Shown in pieces: positions 1 through 10,933 of a stretch of DNA of 64,000 nt. The first letter of the stretch is position 1; each line of letters opens with the position of its first letter. The notes under the pieces were generated by a model that searched no databases, was not told the origin of the DNA, and was given only the letters and a program-made list of their open reading frames with translations. The translations under genes were made by a program, and so were the position numbers. The stretch spans positions 1,185,087,413-1,185,151,412 of the forward strand of contig NC_064615.1 in NCBI RefSeq assembly GCF_023898315.1, in the 5' to 3' direction. Source of the stretch: Schistocerca nitens (lineage: Eukaryota; Arthropoda; Insecta; Orthoptera; Acrididae).

Positions 1-443
1 ATGGAGCCGTCATAAGTCCCATCAAATCCACCATAGACCATATGAAATTTAATAGAATCAAGCAATTTGGCCCATTTGGCTAAGCAGGAGGAAGAGTATA
101 ATATTGCATTGCAGTTCATAAAATCAAAGTGGAGGTAAAACAATTTTTAATAACACATAGCTTTTATAACTTTGAAGAATATGTGAAAATGAAAAAGTAA
201 AATCACATGCAATTGCACTTAGATGTAATTTTGTAAACAATGTAAATATAAGAAATTTTATTCTAACTTCCACATTCTACGAATTGACTTCATACATAAA
301 ACTATGGTCGTATAAGGAGACTGAACTGAACTGAGACTGATTATTAAGAACTATGGTTTCCTGCTCTTACTCTCATTTATTCTCCACAAACTAATTGCTC
401 CACAGTATGTATATGGCTAGCATGAACAGAGATCTAGAGATGT
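1..443. other. No gene recognised
   Basis: AT-rich sequence with frequent stops in all frames. I see no coding similarity, RNA gene or clear repeat boundary here. Confidence 0.5.
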
Positions 444-615
444 GCATCTACATCTGATATGATCACTGATTATGAACCACACGTTATCCTCTATATATAA
501 AATTCCACTTTCCAAATACCAGCCGATCTGCATCTACATCTGATATGATGACTGATTATGAACCACAAGTTATCCTTTATATTTAAAATTCCACTTTCCA
601 AACACCTGCCGCTCT
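444..615. repeat. 86-bp direct tandem duplication
   Basis: Two adjacent copies of an 86-bp unit are seen, the first from 444 and the second from 530. Both begin GCATCTACATCTGATATGAT and differ at a handful of positions. The unit contains the CATCTACATC string that also occurs in CR1-type tails elsewhere in the window, but no other LINE sequence is present. The divergence suggests an old local duplication. Confidence 0.85.
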
Positions 616-1489
616 CAAACGTGTTTTGCTGCACCAGATTTGGACACACTGGAGTGATGGACTACCGAAGACACCGATGGATGTCACTGTTGTGAGCCCT
701 CCTATTCCTAAATTAGTAAATTACTGTAGCAATTGTAGGAGACGAATTAAAACAATAGTTTAGTATATGTTCAACTAGTACAGTAACTGCAATTTTAGAA
801 ACTATTTTACCTTTTATTTATTTGAAAGTGGGATTTTGCAAACTCCATACTTGTTATTAGCATTTGTATTACGAAAAATGACAATGAGCGCCCAATGGTA
901 ACTATGCCATATTTTCTTAACCCACCACATTTCAGTCAATGCCAGCGCAGTAACTCAGCGTGTTTGGTCAGAGGGTCAGCTGCCCTGTGTAACAAAAAAA
1001 CTGAGTTAATGGATCAACGACGAACTGAAACGGGTGTCATGCGACGTCTGCCCCAAGCAGATACAAAGAATGAAGACGAACAAAATCGGATAAAAAAAAA
1101 AAAGGTCGGTTGAGTACTGCTGCAGTCACCTAGTAATTACCGTGTTCGAATCTACTGCTAGGCAATTTTTTTTTATTCATGTGAAAAATGGTAATTTGCA
1201 GTGAGATCAAAGCCAAACTCGATAAATTTGTTCTAAGATCGGAAGAAGAAGGTACTGTACCAGTACTGTTGTCCTTCACAGTGGTAATATACAAGGATGG
1301 AGTGAGTTAGTTAGTAACATATGTTCCAGGAACCATTTTGCACGATTATATGTTTATTACCTTATAAATAATAAAAAAACATTTTCTTAAATTCAGTGCA
1401 TTAATGCGATCTTAGTAAATGAGCGTATGTAAAAAGATTCTTTCATACAGTGTTCATTAAAAAAATGGCAATCATTCCACTTGGGACCT
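616..1489. other. No gene recognised
   Basis: Includes a small open frame at 895-1113 that ends in a lysine-rich run made by an A-tract. It has no recognisable domain and is probably chance. Nothing else is supported. Confidence 0.45.
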
Positions 1490-1625
1490 GTGGAGGGTAC
1501 ATCAGCGTCTTTGTTTCAGTTGTAAATATTTGTCATGTATTATTGTTTTTCTGACATGTTCTACATCCTGGAGGACCTCTTCACTATGGATCCATTGGAA
1601 TGAAAGTTAATCTAATCTAATCTAA
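1490..1625 (+). repeat. LINE-like 3' tail ending in (TAATC)n
   Basis: A stretch resembling a LINE 3' UTR (ACATGTTCTACATCCTGGAGG and following) ends in about four TAATC units at 1602-1624. Short tandem tails of this kind are typical of non-LTR retrotransposons that lack poly-A. No coding part is attached, so this would be a severely 5'-truncated copy. The family assignment is an inference. Confidence 0.45.
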
Positions 1626-2080
1626 TCTGATAGATTGTAATGATGTGGAACGAGTCATTATGCATTCACATGCCAAATTAATTTGTACGTACAGTTACAT
1701 TGTGAACATTACTAATTTTTTTACACGAAAAGAAAAAATGATATACAGATGTGAGTTAGTAATTCCTACCCACCACCTTTTACACATTACAAGTGATCAA
1801 AAATTTGTGTTGCAGCATTGTGTACTCCTTTTTGTGCTAAAGACAACCTTAATATGGAGTAATAAAAGTCCTTTTTCCTTCTGGTATTGTAATTATGTAC
1901 CTCATTGTTCATCTTGAACTGTAGTGGATTATTTACATTACAACTAACTTCATGAGGGAAAAATATACTGTGAAGCAGTAGTCAATATAGGTTTCATATA
2001 TTGCAGTAGTGACAGTGGCAAAAAGAGAAAGTTTGTTCTCAGTATTAGTACATAGCATGTCATTTATGAAGGTATTATTT

Positions 2081-2790
2081 AGACCCGAATTTGAACTGGG
2101 GCGAACATACGCAACAACTATGCAAGAAACTGTCCAGAGTAACTTTTTTATTGCACAGACTTAGGACTTGTGTCAGTGAGAGCCAAATGTTAGAGGCATA
2201 CTATGGCTTTTTCCACTCACACCTGGTCTATGGCATAATACTTTGGGGGAACTCTTCAGGGGCTCAAGACTTTTTAAGTGGCAGAAGAGGGCAGTTAGGG
2301 GTATAAAGGGCTTACCTGACAATGAATCATGCAGACCATTATTGAGGGAGCTGAAAATAATGACTCTCTCTGCAATATTCATACACCACTGTCTGATAGA
2401 CATCAAAGAAAACCAGAGTAACTTCACAGTAAGGGTGGAGGTACATTCACACAACACAAGAAATAAACATTAGATTGACACACCCCAGGTAAGGCTAAAG
2501 ACAACCCAAAACTGCCATAACTACATAGGGATTAAGCTATTCAACAAACTGCCTATAACACTGAGGGAAATGCCAGTACAGCGATTAGGGAAGAAACTAA
2601 AAATTTGGCTGATTCTGAATACAACCTACAACATTCTGGAATTCGAAGAAAACTTGAGACGGCTCCAGAATGAATGATGATTACAGCATGTAGTGTAAAT
2701 ATAGGCGGTATCATATTCTGTGACAAATTTGATCCCAGGAGATATATAGCTGTAAATACTTTTCTTTTCTGTATATTTTTTAAAAACTAA
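2081..2790 (+). pseudogene. LINE ORF2 C-terminal fragment
   Basis: Translation in two shifting frames gives the region after the RT domain of a LINE ORF2: an NWGEHT block, YGIILWGNSS, a basic stretch, HSHNTRNKH and IKLFNKLP. The same order (YGIIFWG, YDTRSK, IKLYNHLP) occurs in the LINE at 36-40.7 kb and partly in the one at 29-31 kb, so all three belong to a related lineage. RT and endonuclease are missing, so the copy is 5'-truncated. The shift near 2240-2300 and a stop at about 2471 show it is dead. A T-rich 3' UTR probably follows to about 2900. Confidence 0.75.
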
Positions 2791-3088
2791 TTGGTACCTT
2801 TAAAAAAACCTGTATGTATGTATTGTATTGTGTTTTGGTACCTTTCCTTCTATTTTTTGACGCTGTCTATTACAGCACTAAGTTGTTTACCGACAATAAA
2901 ATTTGATTTCATTTGTAAATGCATTAAAATGCATTCTTGTGACATTCCAGACTTCAATGTGCCCCAGTCGATGAAACCGGGCACCCATCAATATTTTTAT
3001 TTATTTGTTATATTCTTTTAGTCTGTTATTTACATAGAAGAACAGACCAAATGTTGCACATGAATTGGCATGAATATAGCTATTGCAA

Positions 3089-3290
3089 TGTTGCACCAAC
3101 ATATCAGAATTCAGACCAACAAACTTTATATTTTCACATGCGGGTACTTCACTGAGTGAAGTACTACTTAGTACAAACACATGTAATCAGGAGGTATATT
3201 AACGTGCAATCTAACATTGAGCATACGTCTTGTGACGGTAAAAACCCCCGTTACTAGATGAATATTTCTAGTCTGCAAGGATTGCCTTGT
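3089..3290 (-). repeat. LTR-like end (3' LTR) of decayed Gypsy element
   Basis: From TGTTGCACCAACATATCAGA onward this stretch aligns loosely with 8818-8995: both share ATCAGAATTC, a CAAACTTT-like block, a TACTT..GAA..AGTACT block, ACACA..TAATCA and a TAACATGCA-like block. The two copies flank a Gypsy gag-pol relic in the same orientation, which is what an LTR pair should do. The lower boundary is taken at TG (3089). The upper boundary is not visible because the partner copy is cut off near 9.0 kb. The divergence implies an old insertion. Confidence 0.55.
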
Positions 3291-3405
3291 GGAGAGCGAG
3301 CGCGCTACATAACGCGCGATTCGCGGAAACGCGTGGCGCGCCCGCGCGGGATTTGCAACGGTCGCCGGGCGGCCATGTGGCCTGCAGCTTGGGGCATTGT
3401 TTGGT
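3282..3405. other. Short CpG-dense GC-rich island
   Basis: About 120 bp with many CG dinucleotides (GAGCGAGCGCGCTACATAAC and following) in AT-rich, otherwise CpG-poor surroundings. It lies where the upstream part of the Gypsy LTR would be, so it may be LTR regulatory DNA. A promoter of another element is possible. No coding evidence. Confidence 0.4.
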
Positions 3406-4019
3406 TTTTCGCGTATTATGCGAAAACTATGTAACTTACGGTGAAGAGCGATGCTGCAGCGGATTGTGGTCAGCAATATGCACCTTCTGAAAGATCGATC
3501 GTTATTTCAAGTCACGAGACGCAAAAGTAACAGTAACCTCAAAATCGGTTAATATCCCGAATACTGAAAGATCAATAAAAATAGTAAATAACAACTTACA
3601 GCGATGAGCGGGCACTCATTAAAAACGTTTCGTCATAGCGGATCGAGTTAGCCCGTAAAGAGCAGTAAACAAAGTTTGAGGGAAAATTGTTTATAAAATT
3701 CAATAGGAAATTCATGACGTAAAGAATGGCACTATATAATATTTTGGGTGGCATCACACATATTTTAAACTAGTTAAGTTATACTATACACTTAACCTGC
3801 AATAGTTTTCATTGTATGCAAATTATTATTAACATTTATCACCCATAATTAATTAATTATTATAGATATGAAGATTTTGATTAGCGCAATGTGTAGATCG
3901 CTATAGATTACATGAAAAACGGTGCTATATGCAGTTCTATGTTAAAACTTTGCAGCACAGATGTCAACAAACAAATTTGCGTTAAGTGGCGAAATTTTGC
4001 AAAAACTAAAACTTGATTT

Positions 4020-4680
4020 ACGGGCGGTAGAATAATCCTAGAAATTAAAGTAACATACTAAATAAGATGTACTTTTTAACACGGTTCTGACGGTGTACTT
4101 ATTTCTGTCGAGGGATGTATATATCAAAATTTGTAACCTTAACTGGTGAGATTGGTACTTGCATAACCAGTGGGTTTGACGTCGGAGGCTATATAAGAGA
4201 GCGGCCATGTTGGCCAGGGGGCAGTCGTTGGTCACTCGTTTTGGAGGGTGGGTGGCGAGCAAGCCCCAATTGAGGGTGGCCCATGTGGTCGTTTGAGGAT
4301 TTTTCCTCGCGCCGATTTATTTCGACAAAGAGTATTGGTTGATAGTGCAAGTGTGCAAGCATATATTTGGTGAACTGGAAGTGCTACGATTATTTGTGTG
4401 AGAGCGAATTACGGTGTGCACATCGGCGTAAGTGAACATATGGCGATCTGTGATTTCGCGCCAAAACTGCTAGAACAAAGAGGACAGTGGGACTTGTGAT
4501 TCTGTTCGAATTATTTGAATAATTTTCGTTTATAGCAGGCTACATTACTGCTGTTGGGGGCTCAGAGTCAAATTATTATTAAAGTAGAGCTGTAAACCGT
4601 CTCACCAGTGCTAATTTCATTGTGTGAAAGAAAAGAACAATGCCAATAAATAGTGATTGAACTGTGTCGTGAAAAACTGA
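4020..4680 (+). promoter_or_regulatory. Promoter-like block with TATA box, possibly a solo LTR
   Basis: TATATAAG at 4190-4197 is followed at a plausible distance by CAGTCGTTGGTCACTCG, a C/T-start-like context, then a GC-rich stretch and AATAAA near 4645. TATA, downstream leader and polyadenylation signal within about 500 bp resemble the U3-R-U5 layout of an LTR on the + strand, opposite to the surrounding Gypsy relic. I could not find a matching second copy or convincing TG...CA ends, so this may instead be part of the neighbouring 3' LTR. Confidence 0.35.
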
Positions 4681-4682
4681 TT

Positions 4683-5800
4683 TTAGTATGTAGTATGTTC
4701 CCTAGCAAAAACTGTACTCATGTCTGAGTGAATAATTAAGTAAAAAACTATAACTAATGCGTGGGTGTGGTAATGTGTACTAATGCTCCAAGTGTGAAAA
4801 TCATCCGCTGAGACTTTTTTGAGAGCCAAAAATTTGCAATAACATTTTTGACCATCATTTGTATATGCACATTTCTTGTGAAAACACTTCAACTGCACTC
4901 CTTCTTTATTTACCGCCCCATCGCAGTCTGTCACATAAACATTAGTCTGCTGAGGGCCCTGGCGCACTGGCTTACATAAGGCTGCTTGGCTCAGGGCACA
5001 GTGCTTTATGTACCATTTGTGTCGATGCACAGCAGCCTCTTTAGGGCAGCTGTGGAAGTGCATGCCGTTTAGTGATGTGTGTTCACTGTATAAAGTTAAA
5101 CACTCCTTCCCACTTGAGGAAAACTGTTCACCATGGTGATGTCCAAGTCGCCATAGGAAGGGGATGAGTGCTGGAGCAGGTGTCGAACCATCACATGAGG
5201 ATACAGTCTGAAATGGCATCAGCATGGACTGGTGTGCCACCTACTCATCCATGAGAAATCTTCATTGAGCACTGGTGATGGAGGCATTGTGTCCACTTTC
5301 ACATCTGTGTGGCACACAGCGACAGAGGCAGCAGAGAAGACAAAAGCAGTAGTGAAGGGGCTACAGTGGCAGATGGAGGTAGCCCAGTTCTAACCACACT
5401 GCCCATTGGTGGCAGCACCCAGAACTAAGATAGTGCAGGTAATGGAGAGGGCGCAGAGCATACCATGGGGACCAGGGTAGACAGATGGCCACAGGGTGGC
5501 AGGGTCTCTGGCACCTGGTCGATCATGTGTGGACAGAGCTGATCATTGTGTCATGAACCAAGCCATCAGAGATGCACATGATGCTAAGGTGGCAGCCTCG
5601 GCAGTGATGGACAATTTCTGGTGCCGACCTAATCCACGAGCCCAGATGGAACTGCTGTGAGGCAGGTTGCTGATGAATGGCTGAAGCCACCATGAATGTT
5701 TATGGGCAGTTAAGGAATGGACCTGCAAAATCAACATGAATACGCATCCAGAGGCGCTGGGAGGCAGGCCATGGGAAAAGAGAGGCAAGCTGACACAACA
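4683..5800 (-). pseudogene. Gypsy-type integrase relic
   Basis: Minus-strand translation around 5790-5690 gives a block close to RIHVDFAGPF, the start of the retroviral-type integrase catalytic core of Ty3/Gypsy elements (WxRxHxDFAGPF in the family). The rest of the core is in shifting frames with stops. The longest open piece (5240-4683) starts with a proline-rich APALIPFLWRLGHH stretch, like the tail after integrase in this family, and then runs into non-pol sequence. It continues the element whose RT lies at 6.1-7.2 kb. No envelope-like gene is seen. Nonfunctional. Confidence 0.7.
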
Positions 5801-6079
5801 TGCATGATCTCATTGTCAGTACATGTTCAAAACTAGTGGTGGCGGGACATGCACAAACTGATAATGGGAGAACCATTCATCATGTTTTAGGTGTCGATGT
5901 CTAAATGTAAACAAAATAGCTCACCTGAATCAAATGCTCAACTGGTGCCAATCGCCAATCAAGAAAGACCATCTGCATTAGCATGTTGGGCTGTGACTCA
6001 GAAATACAAGCAATTGGTTGCTTTGCCCAGTAGAAATGCCATAGATGGAAATGAGGAACCTGAGGTTTATGACTAATAA

Positions 6080-7217
6080 TCAAATTAAATTTAGAACCAT
6101 ACAGGAAAACCTGATTTTTCTGAGTGCACACTCAGAAGCAAGGGTTTCTTTTTCTATCTGTGAGTAGCACTGTTGCACCAGATTCAGATTTTTGGAAGCA
6201 TGCACAAGAGGGCGTTCAGAACTGCTCACGTATTTGTGTGTGAGCACAGCCCCAAGACCATACTGGGATGAAGCTGTGGCCAAAAAAATGTTAGCCTGGT
6301 TGAAATGTACACAAGCAAAGTGCTGAGTGTGATTTTGACTTTAAGGAGGATAAAAGCATGCTCGCATGTGGGTAACCAGTGAAAAGGAACACCTTCATGT
6401 AAGAGAGCATGAGGGGGCTGAGACACTGTGACCACATCAGGAGGAAATTTGTGGTAGTATACAATCTTTCTGAAAGAGATCTGCAACTCCTTGACATTGG
6501 AGGACATGGTAAAACCATAATGGCATTGACTTGCTGGCTTTAGGCTTGACGCCAGAACACACTACTGAGACAGACAATAAATGGCTGAAAAAAATTGCGA
6601 TTTGTCCAAGTTACATTTCAACCCAGTGGCCTGCAGCACCGTGGACAAGGCATAAAGTCTCCACAAGTGTTCATCTTTTGAGAAACTGAAGACCACAGTA
6701 TCATAGAGGTAGTTGACGCACCTTGGCATGAAGGCCATTAGTTGCTCCAAAATCAGTTGGAAAATAGCTGAGGTGTTAGCTATGTCGAGTGGCAGGCGCT
6801 GGTATTGGTATAAACTAGATGGGCTATTCAATAAGAGCATATATTTAGAACCATCATCCAGAGGTAGTTGCAAGTAGGCTTCAGACAAGTCTATTTTGGG
6901 AAAATATTGCCCCCAGGAAGCTACAGTAAGAGCTCATCCTGATAGGGTAAGGGATAGATATCAATAATAGACTGTGAATTTACGCACTTTTTAAAATCGA
7001 CACAGATCTCAAGGTTATCGTTAGGCTTTGCGAGAATAACCATCAGAGTAGACTGTTCTCTAGAAGAGACAGGAGTGTAACAACAACCAGTAAGTCGATT
7101 GAGTTCCGCTTTGACTTGCTCCTGTAAAGCAGTGGGGATGGGGAGAGCATGGAAAAAATGAGGCCACGCCATAGGATTCACTGTAATGTGAGTTTTGAAA
7201 TTGGTAGCACACCCCAA
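6080..7217 (-). pseudogene. Gypsy-type reverse transcriptase / RNase H relic
   Basis: Minus-strand frames read in order. At 7217-6921 is the RT N-terminal part (PxPTALQEQVKAELNRL and a CVDFKK-like block). At 6888-6562 is the palm (SEAYLQLPLD, LPLDIANTSAIFQ). At 6507-6080 are connection and RNase H (SQYGLGAVLTHK, ETLASECALRKIRF). In intact Gypsy RTs the active site is Y[LV]DD. Here it reads YLYD, so one catalytic aspartate is gone, and at least two frameshifts separate the pieces. Flanked by gag-protease (higher coordinates) and integrase (lower), the normal Ty3/Gypsy order on the - strand. Confidence 0.85.
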
Positions 7218-7448
7218 ATCATCTAAAACAAGTTACGAAGCCTGTCCAGTTGTTGATAGGGAACTTGAAGTGATACCAGATGCACCTCATCAGAAATAGA
7301 GAATCCCAACATTTTCAAGGCTTCTAACTCAAATAAGTTTTCAGTACCTGCCTCACCCACCACAGAAAGGTCAAAGGCTGAACAACTGTTTCATTCGGAA
7401 TGGGAGTAGAAATCTGTCCCAATATGGGTACTTGTTGTTGGTTGTAAT

Positions 7449-8174
7449 TCACACACCAACAAGAGATGGGAAAACACCGGTGATCCAAGATCCACATTGG
7501 TTTGGGAATTTAACAAAGTCACTGCTGCACCTGTGTCCACTTGCATTTTTAATGTGAACCTCAGCACAGAGTTTGTTTTGGGCTATTATCACTAGCAAAA
7601 CACTGTTCACAATCAAGTTCATGTCTGATGAAGGAGATTGAGAGTTGCACACTAACTCAGTATGTCCCTTTTTTTTTAAATGGTTGCATGTCGGCCAACG
7701 TTTTGGGCATGTGCCCTGTTCATCTTGAACAAAACAATAAGTGGATGGCAGGAGAGGAGCATGCCGCCGCTGTTGTGACACTGACTGCTGTTGCTGTTTA
7801 GCAAAGTGCTGCGCTGTGCATTGTAGAGACCAAGTTTGTACAGCCATGACATCATCTTCCCCTCTGAGGTCACCGTTGGCAGCTGAGAAGGAGAAGCAAA
7901 GGCGGGTAGTCATACCAATCTTCTGTCTGGTTTCCTTCTTCCCTATATCCTTCAAAGGAAGTCCAAAATCTCTGTGAGATATGGATTTTCACATTACAAA
8001 GCATATGCACAAACTTCTCTATCAGGAACCAAAAGTATTATAGCATCACGAATCATCCAATCAGCATATAAGTTCCAGTGAGCTTCAGTAAATTTTCACT
8101 GCCCAAGCTCTGTACAACTGATGTGGCTGCTTTTGAAAAGAGTAACTCAACAGAAGCAGTGAAAACACGAGTAT
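7449..8174 (-). pseudogene. Gypsy gag C-terminus and aspartic protease relic
   Basis: The - strand frame 7955-7449 has a glutamine-rich stretch followed by a damaged zinc-knuckle-like TCNHLKKKGHTELVC, in which the second cysteine of the usual C-x2-C is replaced. After a frameshift, a retropepsin motif VDTGAAVTLLNSQT is readable near 7550-7510, with the DTGA catalytic core intact. Gag and protease are thus out of frame with each other. This is the 5' part of the same element as the RT relic. A SINE interrupts the gag at 8175. Confidence 0.75.
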
Positions 8175-8372
8175 CGTTCAAATGGCTTGAGCACTATGGG
8201 ACTTAACTTATGAGGTCATCAGTCACCTATAACTTTAAACTACTTAAACCTAACTAACCTAAGGACATCACACACATCCATGCCTGAGGCAGGATTCGGA
8301 CCTGCAACCGCAGCGGTCGCACGGTTTCAGACTGTAGCGCCTAGAATCGCTCAGCCACACCGTCCGGCAACT
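8175..8372 (-). mobile_element. tRNA-derived SINE inserted in Gypsy gag
   Basis: About 198 bp. Read on the - strand it begins with a tRNA-like head: an A-box-like GTGTGGCTGAGCGATTC and a B-box GGTCCGAATCC (8292-8302, complement), followed by a non-tRNA body ending near GCCATTTGAACG. It is flanked by CGAGTAT at 8168-8174 and 8373-8379, a 7-bp target-site duplication. The same family is at 16837-17032. The copies differ at scattered positions. The pol III boxes suggest past transcription from the - strand. The family resembles the abundant SINE of locust genomes; that identity is from memory, not a search. Confidence 0.9.
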
Positions 8373-8661
8373 CGAGTATGTTTATAGCGATAAGTATAGA
8401 GTAAATGAAACATTTCATCAAAAGAGAGACTGACGGGTTCCTGAAGAGCAGCCAATTGACACAAAAAGTGATAACAAGAAGAGAAATACATGACAGAAAG
8501 AAAGCATTACACACATTGGGTTTAGTAACTACTAAAACTTGGAAATATTGCCAAAGATGCTTTTCATATGCATCACAGTCTTCTGCAGAATCATCATAAA
8601 GAGTAAACAGTGGGTATTGCGTCAATGGTGGTGGATCCTGGTACGTCAAAGAAGCTTCCAC
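8373..8661 (-). pseudogene. Gypsy gag N-terminal fragment
   Basis: A - strand frame starting MEASLTYQDPPPLTQYPLF, with a FTLYDDSAEDCDAYEKHLWQYF block typical in composition of Gypsy gag N-terminal regions (acidic, aromatic, before a capsid-like segment). It degenerates after about 60 residues, where KPNVCNAFFLS probably marks the capsid start. It is separated from the rest of gag by the SINE. The identification leans on position: between the 5' LTR-like sequence at 8.82 kb and the protease. Confidence 0.55.
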
Positions 8662-8817
8662 ATTGTTTAGTGCCTCACAGAGAGCCTGTAGCTGGTTGAT
8701 GAGGGCACACTGCTTTTCAACAAGAGATTGAAGAATTTATTCCACCAACACATTGGCCATATCGAATTGAGAAACGAAACATTTGGAGTAGAATACCACA
8801 CTCGTCATCGATAATAT

Positions 8818-8995
8818 TGTAACATTACAGAAACACAATATCAGAATTCCAACCTACAAACTTTTATTGCGTTTCTACACGCAGGGATGTACTTTGGCGC
8901 TGAATTAAGTACTTATTCATATGAACACACATAATCAAGAATTACATCAACATGCATTTAATATCTAATAGCCACAGTTGTCGCATTTTCGTTTG
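8818..8995 (-). repeat. Partial 5' LTR of the Gypsy relic
   Basis: Aligns with 3089-3290 (see that entry). It begins with TG at 8818, next to the gag side, as expected for the inner edge of a - strand 5' LTR. The match fades near 8995, close to where the CR1-like LINE sequence starts, so the outer part of the LTR was probably lost or displaced when the LINE inserted. I could not recognise a primer-binding site at 8790-8817. Confidence 0.5.
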
Positions 8996-9039
8996 CGTCG
9001 GAAAGTAAACCGATTTTGTAACATAATTATTACAAGTTC

Positions 9040-10933
9040 CTAATCAGGGGTAAATTATTCAGTTTCACCTGAGTGCTTCGGTAGTTAGGTTTTCAAATAT
9101 CTGCGTTTTACTAGACACAGTTCACGCATTTCCGTTGGAGCCTAGAGTAGAGTTGCGCAGCACTTGCCGATGGTCCGTTTATCTGCATACTTTAGTTTTC
9201 CACGGTCTTTAGTATGGACAGGGACTGCGATTGTAGTGTGCGGATGGGAGCCGAGTTTGTGACACTTTGCTCTAAGCTTCAGGCTGTGATGACTTCGGTT
9301 ACACAGCTTGAGGCTGCAGTGGATGGGCACCACTGTTGTGGGCCGGCCTTGAGGATCCAACGGACGACCAGCATGTCGGAATCCTCCAGTCAGTCCTCAC
9401 CGGTGGCCAACTCAGTTACTGCTCGCACTGAGGCTGGCCCTTCATCTGTGGTCGAGTGGGAGGTCGCCCCGGGGCGAAGCAGGCGGCGAAAAACTTCCCA
9501 GGCGGCCGCACGTAAGGCCTCCCCCATTTGTCTGACAAACAGGTTCCAGGTGCTGTCTGTGGCTGACACTGTAGCTGAGCCAGATGCTGTCGCCTGTCCT
9601 GTTTCAGAGGAAACCACTCAGCCAGCAAGATCTGGCCAATAACAGAGGGTGGAATTACTGGTAGTTGGGAGCTCCAACGTTAGGCGCGTTATGGGGCTCC
9701 TTAGGGACTTGGCTGACAAGAAGGGTAAGAAAACCAATGTGCACTCCGTGTGCATACCAGGTGGAGTCATTCCGGATGTGGAAAGGGTCCTCCCGGATGC
9801 CATGAAGAGCAAGGGTGCAGCCAATTGCAGGTGGTTGCTCATGTCGGTACCAATGATGTGTGTCACTTTGGATCAGAAGAGATTCTGTCTGGTTTCAAGT
9901 GGTTAACAGAAGTGGTAAAGGCTGCCAGTCTTGCTTGCAAGATGAAAGCAGAACTGACCATTTGCAGCATAGTGGACACGACCGATTGCAGACCTCTGGG
10001 ACAGAGCTGAGTGGAGGGTCTGAATCAGAGGCTCAGACGGTTCTGCGACCGTGTAGGCTGAAGATTCCTCGACTTGCGCCAAAGGGTGGTTGGTTTTCGG
10101 GTTCCACTGAATAGGTCAGGAGTCCACTATACGAAAGAGGCGGCTACACGGGCAGCAGCGGCTGTGTGGCGTGGACTGGGCTGTTTTTTATGTTAGAGGG
10201 TCTCAGGAAAACACAAGAAAGGCTTCAGTAACGAAGGGTGCAAGCTGAACACAGGAAGAACGTAGATACAGGAACCATTGCTATAACAGTTCTAAATTGT
10301 CGTAGCTGTGTTGGGAAAGTACCAGAGCTCCAAGCGCTAATAGAAAGCACTGATGCTCAAATTGTTATAGGCGCTGAAAGCTGGCTAAAGCTGGATATAA
10401 GCTCAGCCGAAATTTTTGAGGAGAACCTAACAGTGTTCCAAAGGGATAGGCTAAACACGATAGGCGGTGGCGTGTTTGTTGTAGTCAGAATTAGTTTACC
10501 TTGTCGCTAAATTTGCAGTAGATACTTCCTTGAGTTAGTATGGGCAGAGTTCATTGTTGGCAACCGGAATAAAACAATAATTGGATCCTTTTACTGACCT
10601 CCACGTTCAGATGATACAGTCGCTGAAAGTTTCAAAGAAAATTTGGGTTTGATTTCAAACACTTACCCGACTCATACGATAATAGTTGGTAGTGACTTTA
10701 ATTTACCCTCGATATGTTGGTGAAAATACATGTGTAATTCCGGAGGTACGTTTAAAATATCATCCGAAATTGTGCTAAACGCATTATCTGAAAATTATTT
10801 CGAGCAGTTAGTTCATGAGCCCATGTGAATAGTAAAGAGTTGTGAAAACACACTTTACCTCTTAGCAACAAATAATCCTCAGATAATAAGGAGCATCAAA
10901 ACTGATTCAGAGATTAGTGAACACAGAGTTGTC
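9040..10933 (+). pseudogene. CR1-like LINE copy A, 5' part: SGNH ORF1 and endonuclease start
   Basis: The outermost layer of a retroelement nest. ORF1 starts at about 9214 (MDRDCDCSVRMG), passes a basic RSRRRKT stretch, and then shows an SGNH/GDSL-esterase domain in broken frames: block I VVGSSNVRRV (about 9660), block III AHVGTNDVC (about 9850) and block V SGVHYTKEA (about 10115). An esterase in ORF1 is known for CR1-clade LINEs. ORF2 begins near 10260 with the apurinic-type endonuclease (VLNCRSCVGKVPELQALI, IVIGAESWLK) and breaks after RDRLNTIGGGVF. A GSDFNLP block near 10690 matches the GDFN catalytic motif. Several frameshifts. An RTE-like LINE interrupts it at 10934. The 5' limit is an estimate. 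Confidence 0.8.

Noticed and set aside
1602-1624. Telomere-like repeat (TAATC)n
   Set aside because: The usual insect telomere unit is TTAGG; this short run follows LINE-like 3' UTR sequence and fits a retrotransposon tail.
3021-3048. Rho-independent terminator-like inverted repeat
   Set aside because: Only 7-nt arms, no U-run logic applies in an animal genome, and it lies at a repeat boundary.
4683-5240. 185-codon - strand frame as a host gene
   Set aside because: Its start overlaps Gypsy integrase-tail sequence and part of it recurs at 19.5 kb, so it is repeat-derived.
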